Position numbers and translations under genes: made by a program. From Alphaproteobacteria bacterium (GTDB lineage: Bacteria; Pseudomonadota; Alphaproteobacteria; UBA6615), in assembly GCA_021774575.1 (NCBI GenBank), contig JAJFIX010000038.1, positions 1 to 64,000 on the forward strand: a stretch of 64,000 bases of DNA, written 5' to 3'. Below, piece after piece: positions 45,208 through 55,785 of this stretch (position 1 is the stretch's first letter; each line of letters begins with the position of its first letter). The notes under the pieces were generated by a model. It was not told the origin of the DNA and did not search any database. It worked only from the letters and a program-made list of their open reading frames with translations.

Positions 45208-46196
45208 CCGATGTTTCGCCATATATTTCGGCTTTTCTCATATTTGCTGGAACCGTCGCTGCTGTTGGGATGACCCGCCATATACTGGTGCGCTACCGCA
45301 TATTTGATGTTCCAAATGAGCGCAGCAGCCATTCTAGGCCGACGCCACGCGGCGGTGGTATTGGTGCGCTGGCCATCTTATTGCCCGCTTGGGCTTATTG
45401 GGGGTTTTCTGCCGACGGTGGCGCGACGTCGATTGTAATTGTCGCTGGTGCCTGTTTTTTGGGTTTGGTGTCTTGGCTCGACGATCTCAAAGGTCTGGGC
45501 CCGGTTCCGCGTTTGCTGGCGCATTTTGCCGTTGCCGGTTTGGCCGTTTGGGCTGGTGGTGGTGCGGTCTTTGGCGGGTTGCTGCCCGGCATTCTCGATG
45601 GCATGGCCGCGACCTTTATGCTCGTCTGGTTCATAAATCTATTTAATTTCATGGACGGAATTGACGGCATCACCGGTGTCGAGACCTTGGTCATCGGTTT
45701 TGGTGTGTTCACGGTGGCGGCGCTGGCCGGTCGGCTCGACGCCAGCGCGTATCAAGGGTTAATGATGGCGATGGCGGCTCTTGGGTTTTTGGTCTGGAAC
45801 TGGCCACCGGCGCGTATTTTTGTTGGCGATGTCGGCAGCACGGTTTTTGGGTTTTTATTGGGCTGGCTGCTTTTGCAAATGGCCGCTGACGGTAATTGGC
45901 TCGGCGCGCTGATTTTACCGCTATATTACCTTGCCGATTCCGGTTGGACTCTCACCCGTCGCCTATTGCGTGGTGAAAACATCACCCAGGCCCACAAAAC
46001 GCATTTCTATCAGAGAGCTGTGCAAAACGGACATAGTCACGCAAAAGTCTCACTTGCCGTTCTAGGCATTGGGATCCTTTTGATCGCCCACGCTGGCGTA
46101 ACCGCACTGTTTGCGTCCTCAGTTGCTTGGCCAGCGCTGCTATCGGCAACGGCATGCGTCGGATTGTTGCTAGTCTGGATGAAGGGCAAAAAATAA
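45204..46196 (+). CDS. WecA/WbpL-like undecaprenyl-phosphate sugar-1-phosphate transferase
   Basis: A 330-residue polytopic membrane enzyme of the MraY/WecA family. It transfers a sugar-1-phosphate from a UDP-sugar to undecaprenyl phosphate, starting glycan assembly. Conserved motifs are SSHSRPTPRGGG, WLDDLKGLG, NFMDGIDGITGVE and the late HKTHFYQRAVQNGHSHAKV. I use ATG 45204, which overlaps the upstream gene's stop; longer frames run inside that gene. With the two preceding genes it forms a likely polysaccharide operon. Confidence 0.9.
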   Translation: MTDVSPYISAFLIFAGTVAAVGMTRHILVRYRIFDVPNERSSHSRPTPRGGGIGALAILLPAWAYWGFSADGGATSIVIVAGACFLGLVSWLDDLKGLGPVPRLLAHFAVAGLAVWAGGGAVFGGLLPGILDGMAATFMLVWFINLFNFMDGIDGITGVETLVIGFGVFTVAALAGRLDASAYQGLMMAMAALGFLVWNWPPARIFVGDVGSTVFGFLLGWLLLQMAADGNWLGALILPLYYLADSGWTLTRRLLRGENITQAHKTHFYQRAVQNGHSHAKVSLAVLGIGILLIAHAGVTALFASSVAWPALLSATACVGLLLVWMKGKK

Positions 46197-46226
46197 ACGG
46201 CGCCCGAATGAAATTCGAACGCCGTT
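46188..46226 (-). terminator. Intrinsic terminator of the fdxA operon
   Basis: AACGGCG (46196-46202) pairs with CGCCGTT (46220-46226), with an inner CGAAT/ATTCG stem. On the minus strand it is followed by TATTTTTT. It lies between the convergent WecA-like gene and fdxA. Confidence 0.8.
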
Positions 46227-46262
46227 AGAAAAATGAAGCCTATTCGATAGCTGAGCTCTGGC

Positions 46263-46598
46263 TCAGCCGCCGCCTGGGTTGGGGCTGAAGAATTTTTCCT
46301 TTTTGCCTTCAACGGTTTTGAACTCGTCCGCGTCGGCCGGGCTGTCGCCTTTGGTCGTAATATTCGGCCATTTTTCCGAATATTCGCGATTTAGCTCAAG
46401 CCATTGCTCGGCACCGGATTCCGTGTCGGGCACAATGGCCTCGGCCGGGCATTCGGGCTCGCAAACGCCGCAATCAATACACTCGTCAGGGTGAATGACC
46501 AGCATGTTTTCGCCTTCATAGAAGCAGTCCACCGGACAAACTTCCACGCAATCTTGGTATTTGCATTTGATACATAGCTCGTTAACGACGTAGGTCAT
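46263..46598 (-). CDS. fdxA: 7Fe-8S ferredoxin FdxA
   Basis: A 111-residue FdxA-type ferredoxin with one 3Fe-4S and one 4Fe-4S cluster. The first half has [18 protein letters not shown] and the second [12 protein letters not shown]. The C-terminal extension of about 50 residues, ending in SPNPGGG, is normal for this type. It is an electron carrier; the partner is unknown. It lies downstream of the helicase, S4 and TerB-like genes, as often in alphaproteobacteria, and is followed by a terminator. Confidence 0.95.
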   Translation of the reverse strand: MTYVVNELCIKCKYQDCVEVCPVDCFYEGENMLVIHPDECIDCGVCEPECPAEAIVPDTESGAEQWLELNREYSEKWPNITTKGDSPADADEFKTVEGKKEKFFSPNPGGG

Positions 46599-46628
46599 CT
46601 TTTACCCCTTTAGAGTGCCGGTCGGCGC

Positions 46629-47093
46629 CTATTGTTCGGCCAGACTTATTTCGGCCAAAACCTTTTTGCGGGCGGTGCCGCTATCGCGGTCACTAACGTA
46701 AATCAGTCCAGCCATTCTACGCAACAGATTGGCCTCATAATCATGGACCATTCCATCCGCATAAACGACTCGCCACAACATCTCAATCATCTTTACGCGC
46801 TCATTCATATCGAATTTGTCTTTAACGGCGCGGGCAAATCGATAAACTTCGACCGATCCCTCGACTTCCTCATCGGCAGCGGCAATGAGCGCCTCGGCTT
46901 CGACCTCGCTGAGCGCAAAATGCTCCTTGACCAACATTTTTACGGCCTGCCATTCGGCATCGTCGAAATTTCCATCGATACGCCCGACTTCGACCAAAAG
47001 TGCCGCCGCCGCCAGTTGAGTCTCGTCGACAGTTTTTGGCGTCTCGGAGGTATCGCTTGATCGGTCGAGAAAGGCTTTAATTCGATTTATCAT
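46629..47093 (-). CDS. TerB-family (tellurite-resistance-like) protein
   Basis: A 154-residue helical protein with a TerB-like domain. Signature stretches are AALLVEVGRIDGNFDDAEW near the N-terminus and VVYADGMVHDYEANLLRRMAGL later; the acidic metal-binding positions are preserved. Such proteins are widespread and rarely confer tellurite resistance. ATG 47093 (MINRIKAFLD) fits the family; a longer frame starts inside the region upstream. It lies between the S4 gene and fdxA. Confidence 0.85.
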   Translation of the reverse strand: MINRIKAFLDRSSDTSETPKTVDETQLAAAALLVEVGRIDGNFDDAEWQAVKMLVKEHFALSEVEAEALIAAADEEVEGSVEVYRFARAVKDKFDMNERVKMIEMLWRVVYADGMVHDYEANLLRRMAGLIYVSDRDSGTARKKVLAEISLAEQ

Positions 47094-47170
47094 GGGGTTT
47101 GCTAACACGGTGCCCTTAGCGCGGGCAACCAAAAGAAAATACAGTTTTCCAGCGTCAATTCCGGCGAGAT

Positions 47171-47566
47171 TTAGGTGTCGCGCCAGCGGTCGAGAATGCG
47201 TCGCTCGCGCTTGGTCGGGCGCCCGGCGCCAGCGTCGCGGGGGGCGACACGCTCGGCCCACCGGGTCGCCGCATTCGGGGCGATGGCAATCGGGGTCAAA
47301 TCGTCATAGAGCGCCTGGGCCTCTGGCGCTGGCCCGCGGCGCGCACCGAGGGCGCAAATACGGATCGTTTTTACCTCCGGGCCATCGGAGGTTTTGGATG
47401 TCAGAGTAAGAATGTCACCAATGACAATTTGCTGGCTGGGTTTCTTTGTTAGGATATCGTTGATCCGAATATGGCCGCTGCGGCAAGCGCCGGTCGCCAG
47501 GCTGCGCGATTTAAAGAAACGCGCAAACCAGAGCCATTTGTCGAGCCTGAGACCTTCTTCCGTCAT
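47171..47566 (-). CDS. S4-domain RNA-binding protein, Hsp15-like
   Basis: A 131-residue protein with an N-terminal S4 RNA-binding domain: LRLDKWLWFARFFKSRSLA and SGHIRINDI. In Escherichia coli, Hsp15 rescues 50S subunits carrying nascent chains. The basic C-terminal tail ends GRPTKRERRILDRWRDT. It starts 3 bases after the helicase gene, so cotranscription is near certain. Confidence 0.93.
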   Translation of the reverse strand: MTEEGLRLDKWLWFARFFKSRSLATGACRSGHIRINDILTKKPSQQIVIGDILTLTSKTSDGPEVKTIRICALGARRGPAPEAQALYDDLTPIAIAPNAATRWAERVAPRDAGAGRPTKRERRILDRWRDT

Positions 47567-47569
47567 CGC

Positions 47570-50101
47570 TTACTTTGCCACTTGGAACTGACTGAGTTTG
47601 GCGAATGGAGCATCTGGGTCGAGTTTTGAGGGAGACGCTGATTTGCGTTTGGCTGGTTTCGCCCGCTTTGCCCCGCCCAGCTGTTTGGCGACACGCCGAG
47701 ATACGGTCAGTCCGTTGGCGCCAACTTTGACCCCGTAGCCGCAAGCCCGAATGACCGCCGCTAGGTTTTCTCCGGTCAACGGCAACAGGGTTTCATTTTC
47801 GCGCGGTAGGAGGCCGGGTTTATGCCTTGCTGTTCGCTTTACGGCGGAAATTAGCCGCTCAAGAATATCGGCGCGCACAGCGCGCGGACCGGCGCGGACA
47901 TAGCCCAACGCTGCGTAATCATCCTGCCCAAGTTCTGGCGCCAGCGGTAAGGTCGGCGCTTGATCTGGCAAGAAATGATCGGACCCGGCATAGACCCGAC
48001 AGAGCAGGGCGCGCAGCCGCATTGAAGGGCGGGACATGAGTGCGCCGAGGGAAACGCTCATTGATCCAAATTGGACGCCCAGTGACGTCAGTTGAGCACG
48101 GTCAGTCGGGGTTAGTGCTCCCAGCTGGTCCTTCGCGTCATGGGCCAGAATAGTCCCCAGGCCCTGGGCGAGTTGATAGCAAACTCCCCGTGCAGACCCG
48201 GTTAACGGGGCGGCCTCAAGGCGCGATAGAGCCTTCATGCGGCGATCCAGGTGGCGGCGCAGCCATCCGGACAAAAATTGGCCAATCGGGTCGCTCATTG
48301 GTTTGGTAACGAGGTCCGAGGGCAAAAACACGGCCTGGGGTCGAAAGCGATCCGGGCCCTTGGCTAATTGTGCGATGGGCGCGTCGCGCCAGGTTATCAA
48401 TCCTTCATTCGTTAAAGAAAATTCTTTATCTTGGGAGGATAGAAGAGCGGTAATTCTGCCGGTAATTTCTGGCCTCAAGGCCCGCTTTGCCGCCGCCAGG
48501 ATTTGGCCCTCGGCGCCGTCGCCCGCCCAGATATCCGGGCTCTGAACAGCTCGGGTGTCAACGAAACGAAATCCCTCTATCCGGCCGATAGCGGCTCCTT
48601 CGACGACGACTTCGTCGGATTTGGTTACGGCGGCAAGCAGGTCGCCACCATCGTCCAGGCGCCGCAGCAAAGTAGTGGTGCGGGCATCGACAAAACGTTG
48701 CGTGAGACGGTCGTGCAAGGCGTCGGAGAGTGCATCCTCCAATACACGTGCGCGCTCCTGCCAATGGCTCGCATCGGCCAGCCAATTTGACCGGTGGGAG
48801 ATATAGGTCCAGGTCCGGACATGGGCGATGCGGGCTATCAGTGTATCAAGATCGCCCTCGGTGCGATCCAATCGTTCGATGGCCCGGGCGATCCAATCGG
48901 TTGGAATGACCCTCTTTCCATGGGTTAAAAAACGGAATATCTGGCCGATTAACCGCTGATGGCCGTCGGTAATATCGTTGCGAAAATTGGGGATCTGGCA
49001 AGTCGTCCAGAGTAGGCGAACGGCGCCGGGGGTCGTCGCGATGGCAGCGATATCGGGATCTTCGATCAATCCGACGAGAGCCGCATAATCATCGGCAACA
49101 CGCACGCGCGTGAGTTCGCGATGGGGCGGGGCGGCATCGAGGCTCAGTTTCAATTTTGTCGGGCTGGCGAAATCCAGGTCACGGTTACGCCAAAATAGTC
49201 GCGTCAGTGGCTTGAAACTATGGGCCTCCAGGGCGGTGACCATTTCCTTCTCGAAGGCCGGTTCGTCGGCGGTCGTGCCGAAGGTGCCGTCCTTGGTATG
49301 CCGACCGGCGCGCCCTGCGATTTGGCCAATTTCCGACGCATTCAGAAACCTGGGGGCGTGACCGTCGAATTTCTTGGTCGCTGAAAAAGCGACATGATCG
49401 ATTGCCATATTTAACCCCATGCCGATCGCGTCGGTGGCGACGATATAATCGACCTCCCCGGCCTCATAGAGGGCAACCTGGGCATTTCGCGTGCGAGGGC
49501 TGAGGGCCCCTAGAACCACTGCCGCGCCACCACGCTGGCGGCGAATATTTTCCGCCAGGCGGTAAACATTTGCCGTGGAAAAGGCGATAACGGCGCTGCG
49601 AGGGGGCAGGCGGGTGACTTTTTTATGCCCGGCATAGGTCAGCTTTGAAAAGCGCGGCCGACTTTCGAAGGTGACCCCGGGCACCAATTGGCGGATTAAC
49701 TTGGCAATCGTTTCGGCGCCGAGGAACATTGTTTCCTCCGTGCCACGGGCGTGCAACAGACGATCAGTGAAGATGTGCCCGCGTTCGGAATCGGCACAGA
49801 GCTGTACTTCGTCGATGGCAAGAAAATCAACTTGGCGTTCGGTTGGCATCGCTTCAACGGTGCAGAAAAAATATCTTGGATTGGGCGGTACGATCCGTTC
49901 TTCGCCGGTAATCAAGGCAACTGTACTTGCCCCGCGCAATCGGCGAACGCGGTCGTAATTTTCCCGTGCCAATAGGCGCAGGGGAAAGCCGATCATGCCG
50001 CTTGCATGGCCCAGCATCCGCTCGATTGCGAGATGGGTCTTACCGGTGTTGGTGGGGCCCAGAACTGCGGTCAAACGCCGCTGATCGTAGGTTTCGTACA
50101 T
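47570..50101 (-). CDS. Suv3-like superfamily II RNA/DNA helicase
   Basis: An 843-residue helicase like mitochondrial SUV3. Walker A is GPTNTGKT at residues 15-22; Walker B is AIDEVQL; motif VI is QIAGRAGRH. The N-terminal 360 residues form the two RecA-like lobes. The C-terminal half has an extended helical and basic region ending KRAKPAKRKSASPSK. In mitochondria Suv3 partners an exoribonuclease; the bacterial role is less clear. It heads the operon helicase-S4-TerB-fdxA. Confidence 0.92.
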   Translation of the reverse strand: MYETYDQRRLTAVLGPTNTGKTHLAIERMLGHASGMIGFPLRLLARENYDRVRRLRGASTVALITGEERIVPPNPRYFFCTVEAMPTERQVDFLAIDEVQLCADSERGHIFTDRLLHARGTEETMFLGAETIAKLIRQLVPGVTFESRPRFSKLTYAGHKKVTRLPPRSAVIAFSTANVYRLAENIRRQRGGAAVVLGALSPRTRNAQVALYEAGEVDYIVATDAIGMGLNMAIDHVAFSATKKFDGHAPRFLNASEIGQIAGRAGRHTKDGTFGTTADEPAFEKEMVTALEAHSFKPLTRLFWRNRDLDFASPTKLKLSLDAAPPHRELTRVRVADDYAALVGLIEDPDIAAIATTPGAVRLLWTTCQIPNFRNDITDGHQRLIGQIFRFLTHGKRVIPTDWIARAIERLDRTEGDLDTLIARIAHVRTWTYISHRSNWLADASHWQERARVLEDALSDALHDRLTQRFVDARTTTLLRRLDDGGDLLAAVTKSDEVVVEGAAIGRIEGFRFVDTRAVQSPDIWAGDGAEGQILAAAKRALRPEITGRITALLSSQDKEFSLTNEGLITWRDAPIAQLAKGPDRFRPQAVFLPSDLVTKPMSDPIGQFLSGWLRRHLDRRMKALSRLEAAPLTGSARGVCYQLAQGLGTILAHDAKDQLGALTPTDRAQLTSLGVQFGSMSVSLGALMSRPSMRLRALLCRVYAGSDHFLPDQAPTLPLAPELGQDDYAALGYVRAGPRAVRADILERLISAVKRTARHKPGLLPRENETLLPLTGENLAAVIRACGYGVKVGANGLTVSRRVAKQLGGAKRAKPAKRKSASPSKLDPDAPFAKLSQFQVAK

Positions 50102-50240
50102 CGTTCGGGACCCGCGTTTTCAAGCTTTTCCAACATAAATATGCTCGTCGGCAAAACCTGGGTCTTGCAGACGAGCTCAGAATGGCACATATCTCGGCAT
50201 AATCCAGCAATTCTCCATTTCCAAGAGGATCAAAAAACCA

Positions 50241-52244
50241 ATGTCGAGCAAGAGTGACGAAAAATCGAAGGCGGAAAAACCAGCGAAAAAATCTACGGAC
50301 AAGGCGGCAAGCAAGGCTGGCAAGCCCGAAAGCCATGGTTTTCAGGCCGAAGTTTCCCGGTTGCTCGATATTGTTGCCCATTCCCTCTATTCAAATAAGG
50401 AAATATTCCTGCGCGAGCTGATTTCCAACGCCTCCGACGCCTGCGACAAGCTGCGTTATGAGGCGCTGACCGAGGCGAATTTGCTCGATGGCGACACGGA
50501 TCTAAAAATCAACCTATCCGCTGATCCCAAGGCAAAGACCCTGACGGTCACCGATAATGGCATCGGCATGTCTCACGACGAGTTGGTGCGCGATCTGGGC
50601 ACGATCGCCCGATCGGGAACGGCAGCGTTTCTCGACGAAATGTCGGGGGACGGAAACAAGGATATGAACCTGATCGGCCAATTTGGCGTCGGCTTCTACT
50701 CGGTTTTTATGATTGCCGACAAAGTTGAAGTGACATCGGTAAAAGCCGGCACCCAAGAGGGCTGGGTCTGGAAAAGCGACGGAAAAGGCAGTTTTACTGT
50801 GGAAGAGGCCACCGGCGGCGTAGACGGAGACGCTGCGGACCGCGGGACGACGATCAAGATCTTCCTGAACAAAGAGGCGCTCGAATACGCCGAGACAGCG
50901 CGCATTTCCCATATCGTGAAGACCTATTCCGATCACGTCGCCTTGCCGATCATCTTGGACGGCGAGCAGCTCAACGTGGCGTCGGCTTTGTGGGCGCGGC
51001 AGAAATCGGAAATCGACGAAACCCAATATAAAGAATTTTACCACCATGTGAGCCATGGCGGCGACGAACCGTGGATGACACTGCACAATCAGGTCGAGGG
51101 TGTTGTCAGCTATTCCAGCCTGATCTTTATCCCAACAATGCGCCCCTTTGACCTCTTCCAGCCGGAGCGCAACAGCCGCTTAAAGCTTTATGTGCGCCGG
51201 GTCTTTATCTCCGACGATTGCGCCGATCTCCTTCCGTCCTGGCTGCGGTTTTTACGCGGGGTCATCGATAGCGAAGATCTGCCGCTCAATGTCAGCCGCG
51301 AGATGCTGCAGGATAATCCGGTGGTGGCCAAAATTCGGGCGGCGACGATCAAACGGGTCCTTGCTGAATTGAAGAAAAAGGCGGAAAAAGCCCCCGAGGA
51401 ATATGAGGTGTTTTGGGATAATTTCGGTTTGGTGATGAAAGAGGGCCTCTATGAGGACCAGGATCATCAAGAGCAGCTTTTGGCTCTTGCCCGGTTCCAT
51501 TCCACAACCCACTCGACCACAGGGTCACAAGACGGGGTCAGCGCGCCCTGGGTCAGCCTCGCCGACTATGTCGGCCGGATGAAGGAGGGCCAAGAGCACA
51601 TCTATTATATTTCCGGAGAGTCGGGGGAGACGGTCGCTGCATCGCCCCAGTTGGAGGAATTCAAGGCGCGGGGCATCGAGGTCTTGCTGATGACCGATCC
51701 GATCGACGAATTTTGGATCGCGACGGCGGGCGCATTCGACGGCAAACCCTTCCAGTCGGCGACCCGGGGCGCAGTCGATTTCGATAAAATCTCAACCGAC
51801 GATACCAATGATAAAAAAGACGAGACCGCACCCGACGAAAAAAAGGCGGATACCGGCGATATTGCCGCCCTGTCGGCGATGATCAAGCTGGCGCTCGGCG
51901 ATGCGGTTAAAGATGTGCGGGCGAGCAATCGCTTGACCGACAGCCCGGTATGTCTGGTCGCTGATGAGGGTGACATGGACATTCATCTGGAACGCATGAT
52001 GCGCCAGCATCAACGTGTGGATGCTGCTAGCGCCCGTATTTTAGAGCTTAATCCCGGCCATGATCTGATCAAAAAAATGGCCGATACCGTGCGTGAAAAA
52101 GGCGCGTCGAGCGGCGAAAAAATGGATGATTATGCTTTTCTTTTGCTCGATCAGGCCCGCATCATCGAAGGCGAATCGATACCCGACCCGGTTGCCTTTT
52201 CGCGTCGCCTTGCTGGTGTTATGGCGGGAGGAATGGCCGACTAG
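50241..52244 (+). CDS. htpG: Chaperone HtpG (Hsp90)
   Basis: A 667-residue Hsp90 chaperone. ATP-binding motifs in the GHKL domain are LRELISNASDACDKLR, DNGIGM and GQFGVGFYS; the middle domain contains NVSREMLQDN and the dimerisation domain ends the protein. It has a Lys/Ala-rich N-terminal extension of about 33 residues and an acidic-basic insert near 515-535, making it longer than the roughly 624-residue Escherichia coli protein. The promoter is uncertain. Confidence 0.97.
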   Translation: MSSKSDEKSKAEKPAKKSTDKAASKAGKPESHGFQAEVSRLLDIVAHSLYSNKEIFLRELISNASDACDKLRYEALTEANLLDGDTDLKINLSADPKAKTLTVTDNGIGMSHDELVRDLGTIARSGTAAFLDEMSGDGNKDMNLIGQFGVGFYSVFMIADKVEVTSVKAGTQEGWVWKSDGKGSFTVEEATGGVDGDAADRGTTIKIFLNKEALEYAETARISHIVKTYSDHVALPIILDGEQLNVASALWARQKSEIDETQYKEFYHHVSHGGDEPWMTLHNQVEGVVSYSSLIFIPTMRPFDLFQPERNSRLKLYVRRVFISDDCADLLPSWLRFLRGVIDSEDLPLNVSREMLQDNPVVAKIRAATIKRVLAELKKKAEKAPEEYEVFWDNFGLVMKEGLYEDQDHQEQLLALARFHSTTHSTTGSQDGVSAPWVSLADYVGRMKEGQEHIYYISGESGETVAASPQLEEFKARGIEVLLMTDPIDEFWIATAGAFDGKPFQSATRGAVDFDKISTDDTNDKKDETAPDEKKADTGDIAALSAMIKLALGDAVKDVRASNRLTDSPVCLVADEGDMDIHLERMMRQHQRVDAASARILELNPGHDLIKKMADTVREKGASSGEKMDDYAFLLLDQARIIEGESIPDPVAFSRRLAGVMAGGMAD

Positions 52245-52253
52245 ATTGTTAAA

Positions 52254-53018
52254 CTAGGCGTCTTCGCGCAAATCTATGTAGCTGGCGCCGAGCACTGGCC
52301 CCTGGCCGGGCTCTTGCACGATGACCGCATAATATTGCAAATCGTCGCCGTCGAGCCTTTCCAGTGGCACATCAAAACTAATTGGGTCACCTTTCCACAA
52401 GGAATGGACGATGACCTGGCGCACCACATTGACGTTGGTCAGGAGCCTGCCTTCATTGTCGCCGCCGGTGACATGGGTTGTATGGGTAACGTCATAGCGG
52501 ACGAGAATAACCTCCGCCTGGCCGCCATATTCCATACTGGGAAGTGTAATATTGACCTCCCGTTCAGCGATCCGCGCGAGCCGCACTTCAACACTGTTCA
52601 ATCGCTCATCGGCGGCACTTTTAATCAGGGCTTCTAATTTGGGCTTATCATTGCCGACGCCCTCGAATTTGCCGTCGACGAACACTTGGGGGGTCAGCAT
52701 ATAGTTGATGCCGAACCGTTCGAGATAGCGTTCCTGCCGATCGGTAAAAGCGACATCCCCGTAAGGGTCGGCGTAACCGGCATAGTCCCAATAATCGACA
52801 TGGAAACTCAATGCCAATACGTCGTCACGGCCAGCAAATTCACTGAGCACATCATCGGCTGGGGGGCAAGTCGAGCAAGCCAGCGATGTATAAAGTTCGA
52901 CAACCGTTAATTGCTGTCGCAAACCTTGAGCATGGCCAGTACTGCCGGCCAGCGCGGCAAGCGCGACAACGCCTGCTGCCAATACCTTTGAAGGCGCGAA
53001 GAATAATTTAGAAACCAT
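52254..53018 (-). CDS. DUF1223 secreted thioredoxin-fold-like protein
   Basis: A 254-residue DUF1223 protein with a signal peptide (hydrophobic residues about 11-28, likely cleavage after GHA). The mature protein begins with a thioredoxin-like strand and a CxxC at C48 and C51 (YTSLACSTCPPADD). The rest fits the family's beta-rich end. The function is unknown; a periplasmic redox role is inferred only from the CxxC. ATG 53018 is chosen for the signal peptide. It lies 76 bases downstream of acnA on the same strand. Confidence 0.88.
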   Translation of the reverse strand: MVSKLFFAPSKVLAAGVVALAALAGSTGHAQGLRQQLTVVELYTSLACSTCPPADDVLSEFAGRDDVLALSFHVDYWDYAGYADPYGDVAFTDRQERYLERFGINYMLTPQVFVDGKFEGVGNDKPKLEALIKSAADERLNSVEVRLARIAEREVNITLPSMEYGGQAEVILVRYDVTHTTHVTGGDNEGRLLTNVNVVRQVIVHSLWKGDPISFDVPLERLDGDDLQYYAVIVQEPGQGPVLGASYIDLREDA

Positions 53019-53094
53019 AGACCTAATATGCCCGTCCTGACCAGGATTGCCACTCAATTTCCCGTGCAATCGCGGTGAGGATGGGCGTTTTTCC

Positions 53095-55785
53095 CTATGC
53101 CGCCAATCTGCGGAGCACGTATTGGAGGATACCGCCGTGACGGTAATATTCCAACTCATCACCGGTATCGATGCGACAAAGCAGCTCCAAATCGCGGACT
53201 GAACCGTCGGCAGCGGTAACGCGACAAGCGATCTGACTGCGCGGTGTCAACCCGCCATCGGCAAGGCCGGTGATGTCGAACCGTTCACTGCCGTCAAAGC
53301 CCAGGGATTCCGCCGTATCGCCATTGGTAAATTGCAGCGGCAGAACGCCCATGCCGATCAGGTTGGACCGGTGAATGCGCTCGAAACTTTCGACGACCAC
53401 CGCCTTTGCCCCAAGTAGCCTCGTTCCTTTTGCCGCCCAATCCCTGGACGATCCCGTGCCATATTCTTTACCACCCAATACAACCAAGGGGACGTCTTCC
53501 TCGGCATACCGCATTGCGGCCTCATAAATGCTCATTTGTTGGCCACTTGGCTGATGGCGGGTAAATCCACCTTCTGTGCCGGGGGCCATCATGTTGCGAA
53601 TACGGATATTGGCGAAGGTTCCACGCATCATCACTTCGTGGTTACCGCGTCGCGACCCATAGGAATTAAAGTCCTTGGGTCGGATTTGGCCTTCGATGAG
53701 ATACTCTCCGGCCGGTGTTTCCCGGCCGATGGCGCCGGCGGGCGAGATATGATCCGTTGTCACACTGTCGGCAAGAATCAGCAGCGGGCGAGCACCGGTG
53801 ATATCTTCGATCAAGCCGGGCTCGCTTTCCATCCCTTCAAAAAATGTCGGATGGCGAACATAGGTCGAGCCGTCATCCCAGTCATAGGTTTGGCCGGTGG
53901 CTGTTTTGATCTGCTGCCATTGCTCCGGTCCTTCAAAGACATTGCCGTAGCGTCGGCGAAACATTTCAGGTGTCAAAGAGGCGCCCAGCGCATCCTCGAT
54001 TTCCTGGTTCGTCGGCCAAATATCTTTCAGATAAACTGGATTACCGTTGCCGTCGGTGCCTAGCGGATCGCTTGTCAGGTTGATCTTCAGCGTTCCAGCC
54101 AGCGCGTAGGCAACGACCAGCGGCGGCGAGGCAAGATAGTTCGCCTTGACCAAGGCATGCACCCGCCCTTCAAAATTACGATTGCCACTGAGCACCGATC
54201 CTACAACCAGGTCGCCTTGAGTGATGGCCTCGGAAACCGGTTCGGGGAGCGGGCCGGAATTGCCAATACAAGTCGTACAGCCATACCCAACCGTATTAAA
54301 TCCGAGATCATCCAGCGATTTCTGCAAATCAGCTGCCTCCAAATAGTCGCTGACGACCTGACTGCCGGGCGCCAGGGAGGTCTTCACCCAGGGTTTGACC
54401 GATAGGCCTTTTTCGAGGGCTTTGCGGGCGACCAGTCCGGCAGCAAGCAACACATTGGGGTTTGAGGTGTTCGTACAGCTGGTGATCGCCGCAATAACGA
54501 CATGGCCGTCTTCAACGTTATAGTCTTCGTCTTGGGCTTTTTGGGTGCGGGAGCTATCAGACGGCTTGCCGATGAAGTCGGTTTCCGACGCCAGGTACGA
54601 GGTCTGCATGTCCGACAAAAGAACCCTGTCCTGGGGACGTTTGGGCCCGGCTAGTGACGGCAAGATCGTGCCGAGGTCGAGCTCCAAAAGGTCGGTGAAA
54701 TGCGGGTCCGGATCGCCAGCATTGCGCCACATGCCTTGCGCCTTTGCATAGGCTTCGACCAGCGCCACAGTTTCGTCGTCACGTCCGGTAAAACGGAGAT
54801 AGCGCAGGGTTTCCTCGTCGATCGGGCAAAACCCACACGTCGCCCCATATTCAGGCGCCATGTTGGAAAGGGTGGCCCGGTTTGAAAGAGACAATCCGTC
54901 GAGCCCTGGGCCGCAATATTCGACGAACTTGCCGACGACGCCATGGGCCCGTAGACGCTCGGTGACCGTCAATACCATATCGGTCGCCGTGGCCCCTTCG
55001 GGCAGTTCACCGGTCAAGCGCATGCCGATCACTTCCGGGATCAGCATGGAAACCGGTTGCCCGAGCATTGCGGCCTCGGCTTCGATGCCGCCGACGCCCC
55101 AACCCAGAACCGACAGCCCGTTAACCATTGTCGTGTGGCTGTCAGTGCCAACCAACGTGTCGGGATAGGCGATGGATTTGCCGTCTTGATCGGTATCGGT
55201 CCAGACGGTTTTTGCCAAATATTCCAGATTAACCTGATGGCAAATGCCGGTGCCCGGCGGAACGACGCGGAAATTATTGAAGGCTTTCTGACCCCAGCGC
55301 AGAAATTCATACCGTTCTTTATTGCGCTCGAATTCGAGCGCAACATTTTTCTCCAGAGCCTCTTTGGAACCGAAAACATCGATCATCACCGAATGATCGA
55401 TGACAAGGTCGACTGCGCTTAAAGGGTTGATTTTCTGCGGGTCACCGCCGAGCTTGACCATGGCGGCCCGCATCGCCGCAAGATCGACCACAGCCGGCAC
55501 ACCGGTGAAATCCTGCATCAGCACTCGGGCCGGGCGATAGGCGATCTCATGGCTGGATTTACGATCCTTCAGCCAGTCGACAACCGCCTGGGCGTCGCCT
55601 TGTTTGACCGTGCTACCGTCTTCATAACGCAGCATGTTTTCCAATAAGATCTTCAACGAGAAAGGTAGAGACGAAATATCTCCGAGAGTTTCGGCCGCGC
55701 GCGGCAAGCTGAAATAGTCATAAGTCTTGCCGTCGACGTTTAAGGTGGAGCGTACGCCTAAGCTATCATGGCCGGTAACGGTCAT
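53095..55785 (-). CDS. acnA: Aconitate hydratase A
   Basis: An 896-residue aconitase that interconverts citrate and isocitrate in the TCA cycle through a 4Fe-4S cluster. The cluster cysteines are in [10 protein letters not shown] and [12 protein letters not shown]; the swivel domain has [16 protein letters not shown] 55785 ([11 protein letters not shown]) is the family-like start; a longer open frame upstream is not conserved. DUF1223 follows it and is probably cotranscribed. Confidence 0.97.
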   Translation of the reverse strand: MTVTGHDSLGVRSTLNVDGKTYDYFSLPRAAETLGDISSLPFSLKILLENMLRYEDGSTVKQGDAQAVVDWLKDRKSSHEIAYRPARVLMQDFTGVPAVVDLAAMRAAMVKLGGDPQKINPLSAVDLVIDHSVMIDVFGSKEALEKNVALEFERNKERYEFLRWGQKAFNNFRVVPPGTGICHQVNLEYLAKTVWTDTDQDGKSIAYPDTLVGTDSHTTMVNGLSVLGWGVGGIEAEAAMLGQPVSMLIPEVIGMRLTGELPEGATATDMVLTVTERLRAHGVVGKFVEYCGPGLDGLSLSNRATLSNMAPEYGATCGFCPIDEETLRYLRFTGRDDETVALVEAYAKAQGMWRNAGDPDPHFTDLLELDLGTILPSLAGPKRPQDRVLLSDMQTSYLASETDFIGKPSDSSRTQKAQDEDYNVEDGHVVIAAITSCTNTSNPNVLLAAGLVARKALEKGLSVKPWVKTSLAPGSQVVSDYLEAADLQKSLDDLGFNTVGYGCTTCIGNSGPLPEPVSEAITQGDLVVGSVLSGNRNFEGRVHALVKANYLASPPLVVAYALAGTLKINLTSDPLGTDGNGNPVYLKDIWPTNQEIEDALGASLTPEMFRRRYGNVFEGPEQWQQIKTATGQTYDWDDGSTYVRHPTFFEGMESEPGLIEDITGARPLLILADSVTTDHISPAGAIGRETPAGEYLIEGQIRPKDFNSYGSRRGNHEVMMRGTFANIRIRNMMAPGTEGGFTRHQPSGQQMSIYEAAMRYAEEDVPLVVLGGKEYGTGSSRDWAAKGTRLLGAKAVVVESFERIHRSNLIGMGVLPLQFTNGDTAESLGFDGSERFDITGLADGGLTPRSQIACRVTAADGSVRDLELLCRIDTGDELEYYRHGGILQYVLRRLAA

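Noticed and set aside
46629-47093. Tellurite resistance as the role of the TerB-like protein
   Set aside because: No other ter genes are present and the family has mostly other, unknown roles.
50164-50192. Heat-shock promoter before htpG (CTTG at 50164-50167 and CACATAT at 50186-50192)
   Set aside because: The second half matches poorly and the spacing is one base off, so it was not listed as a feature.
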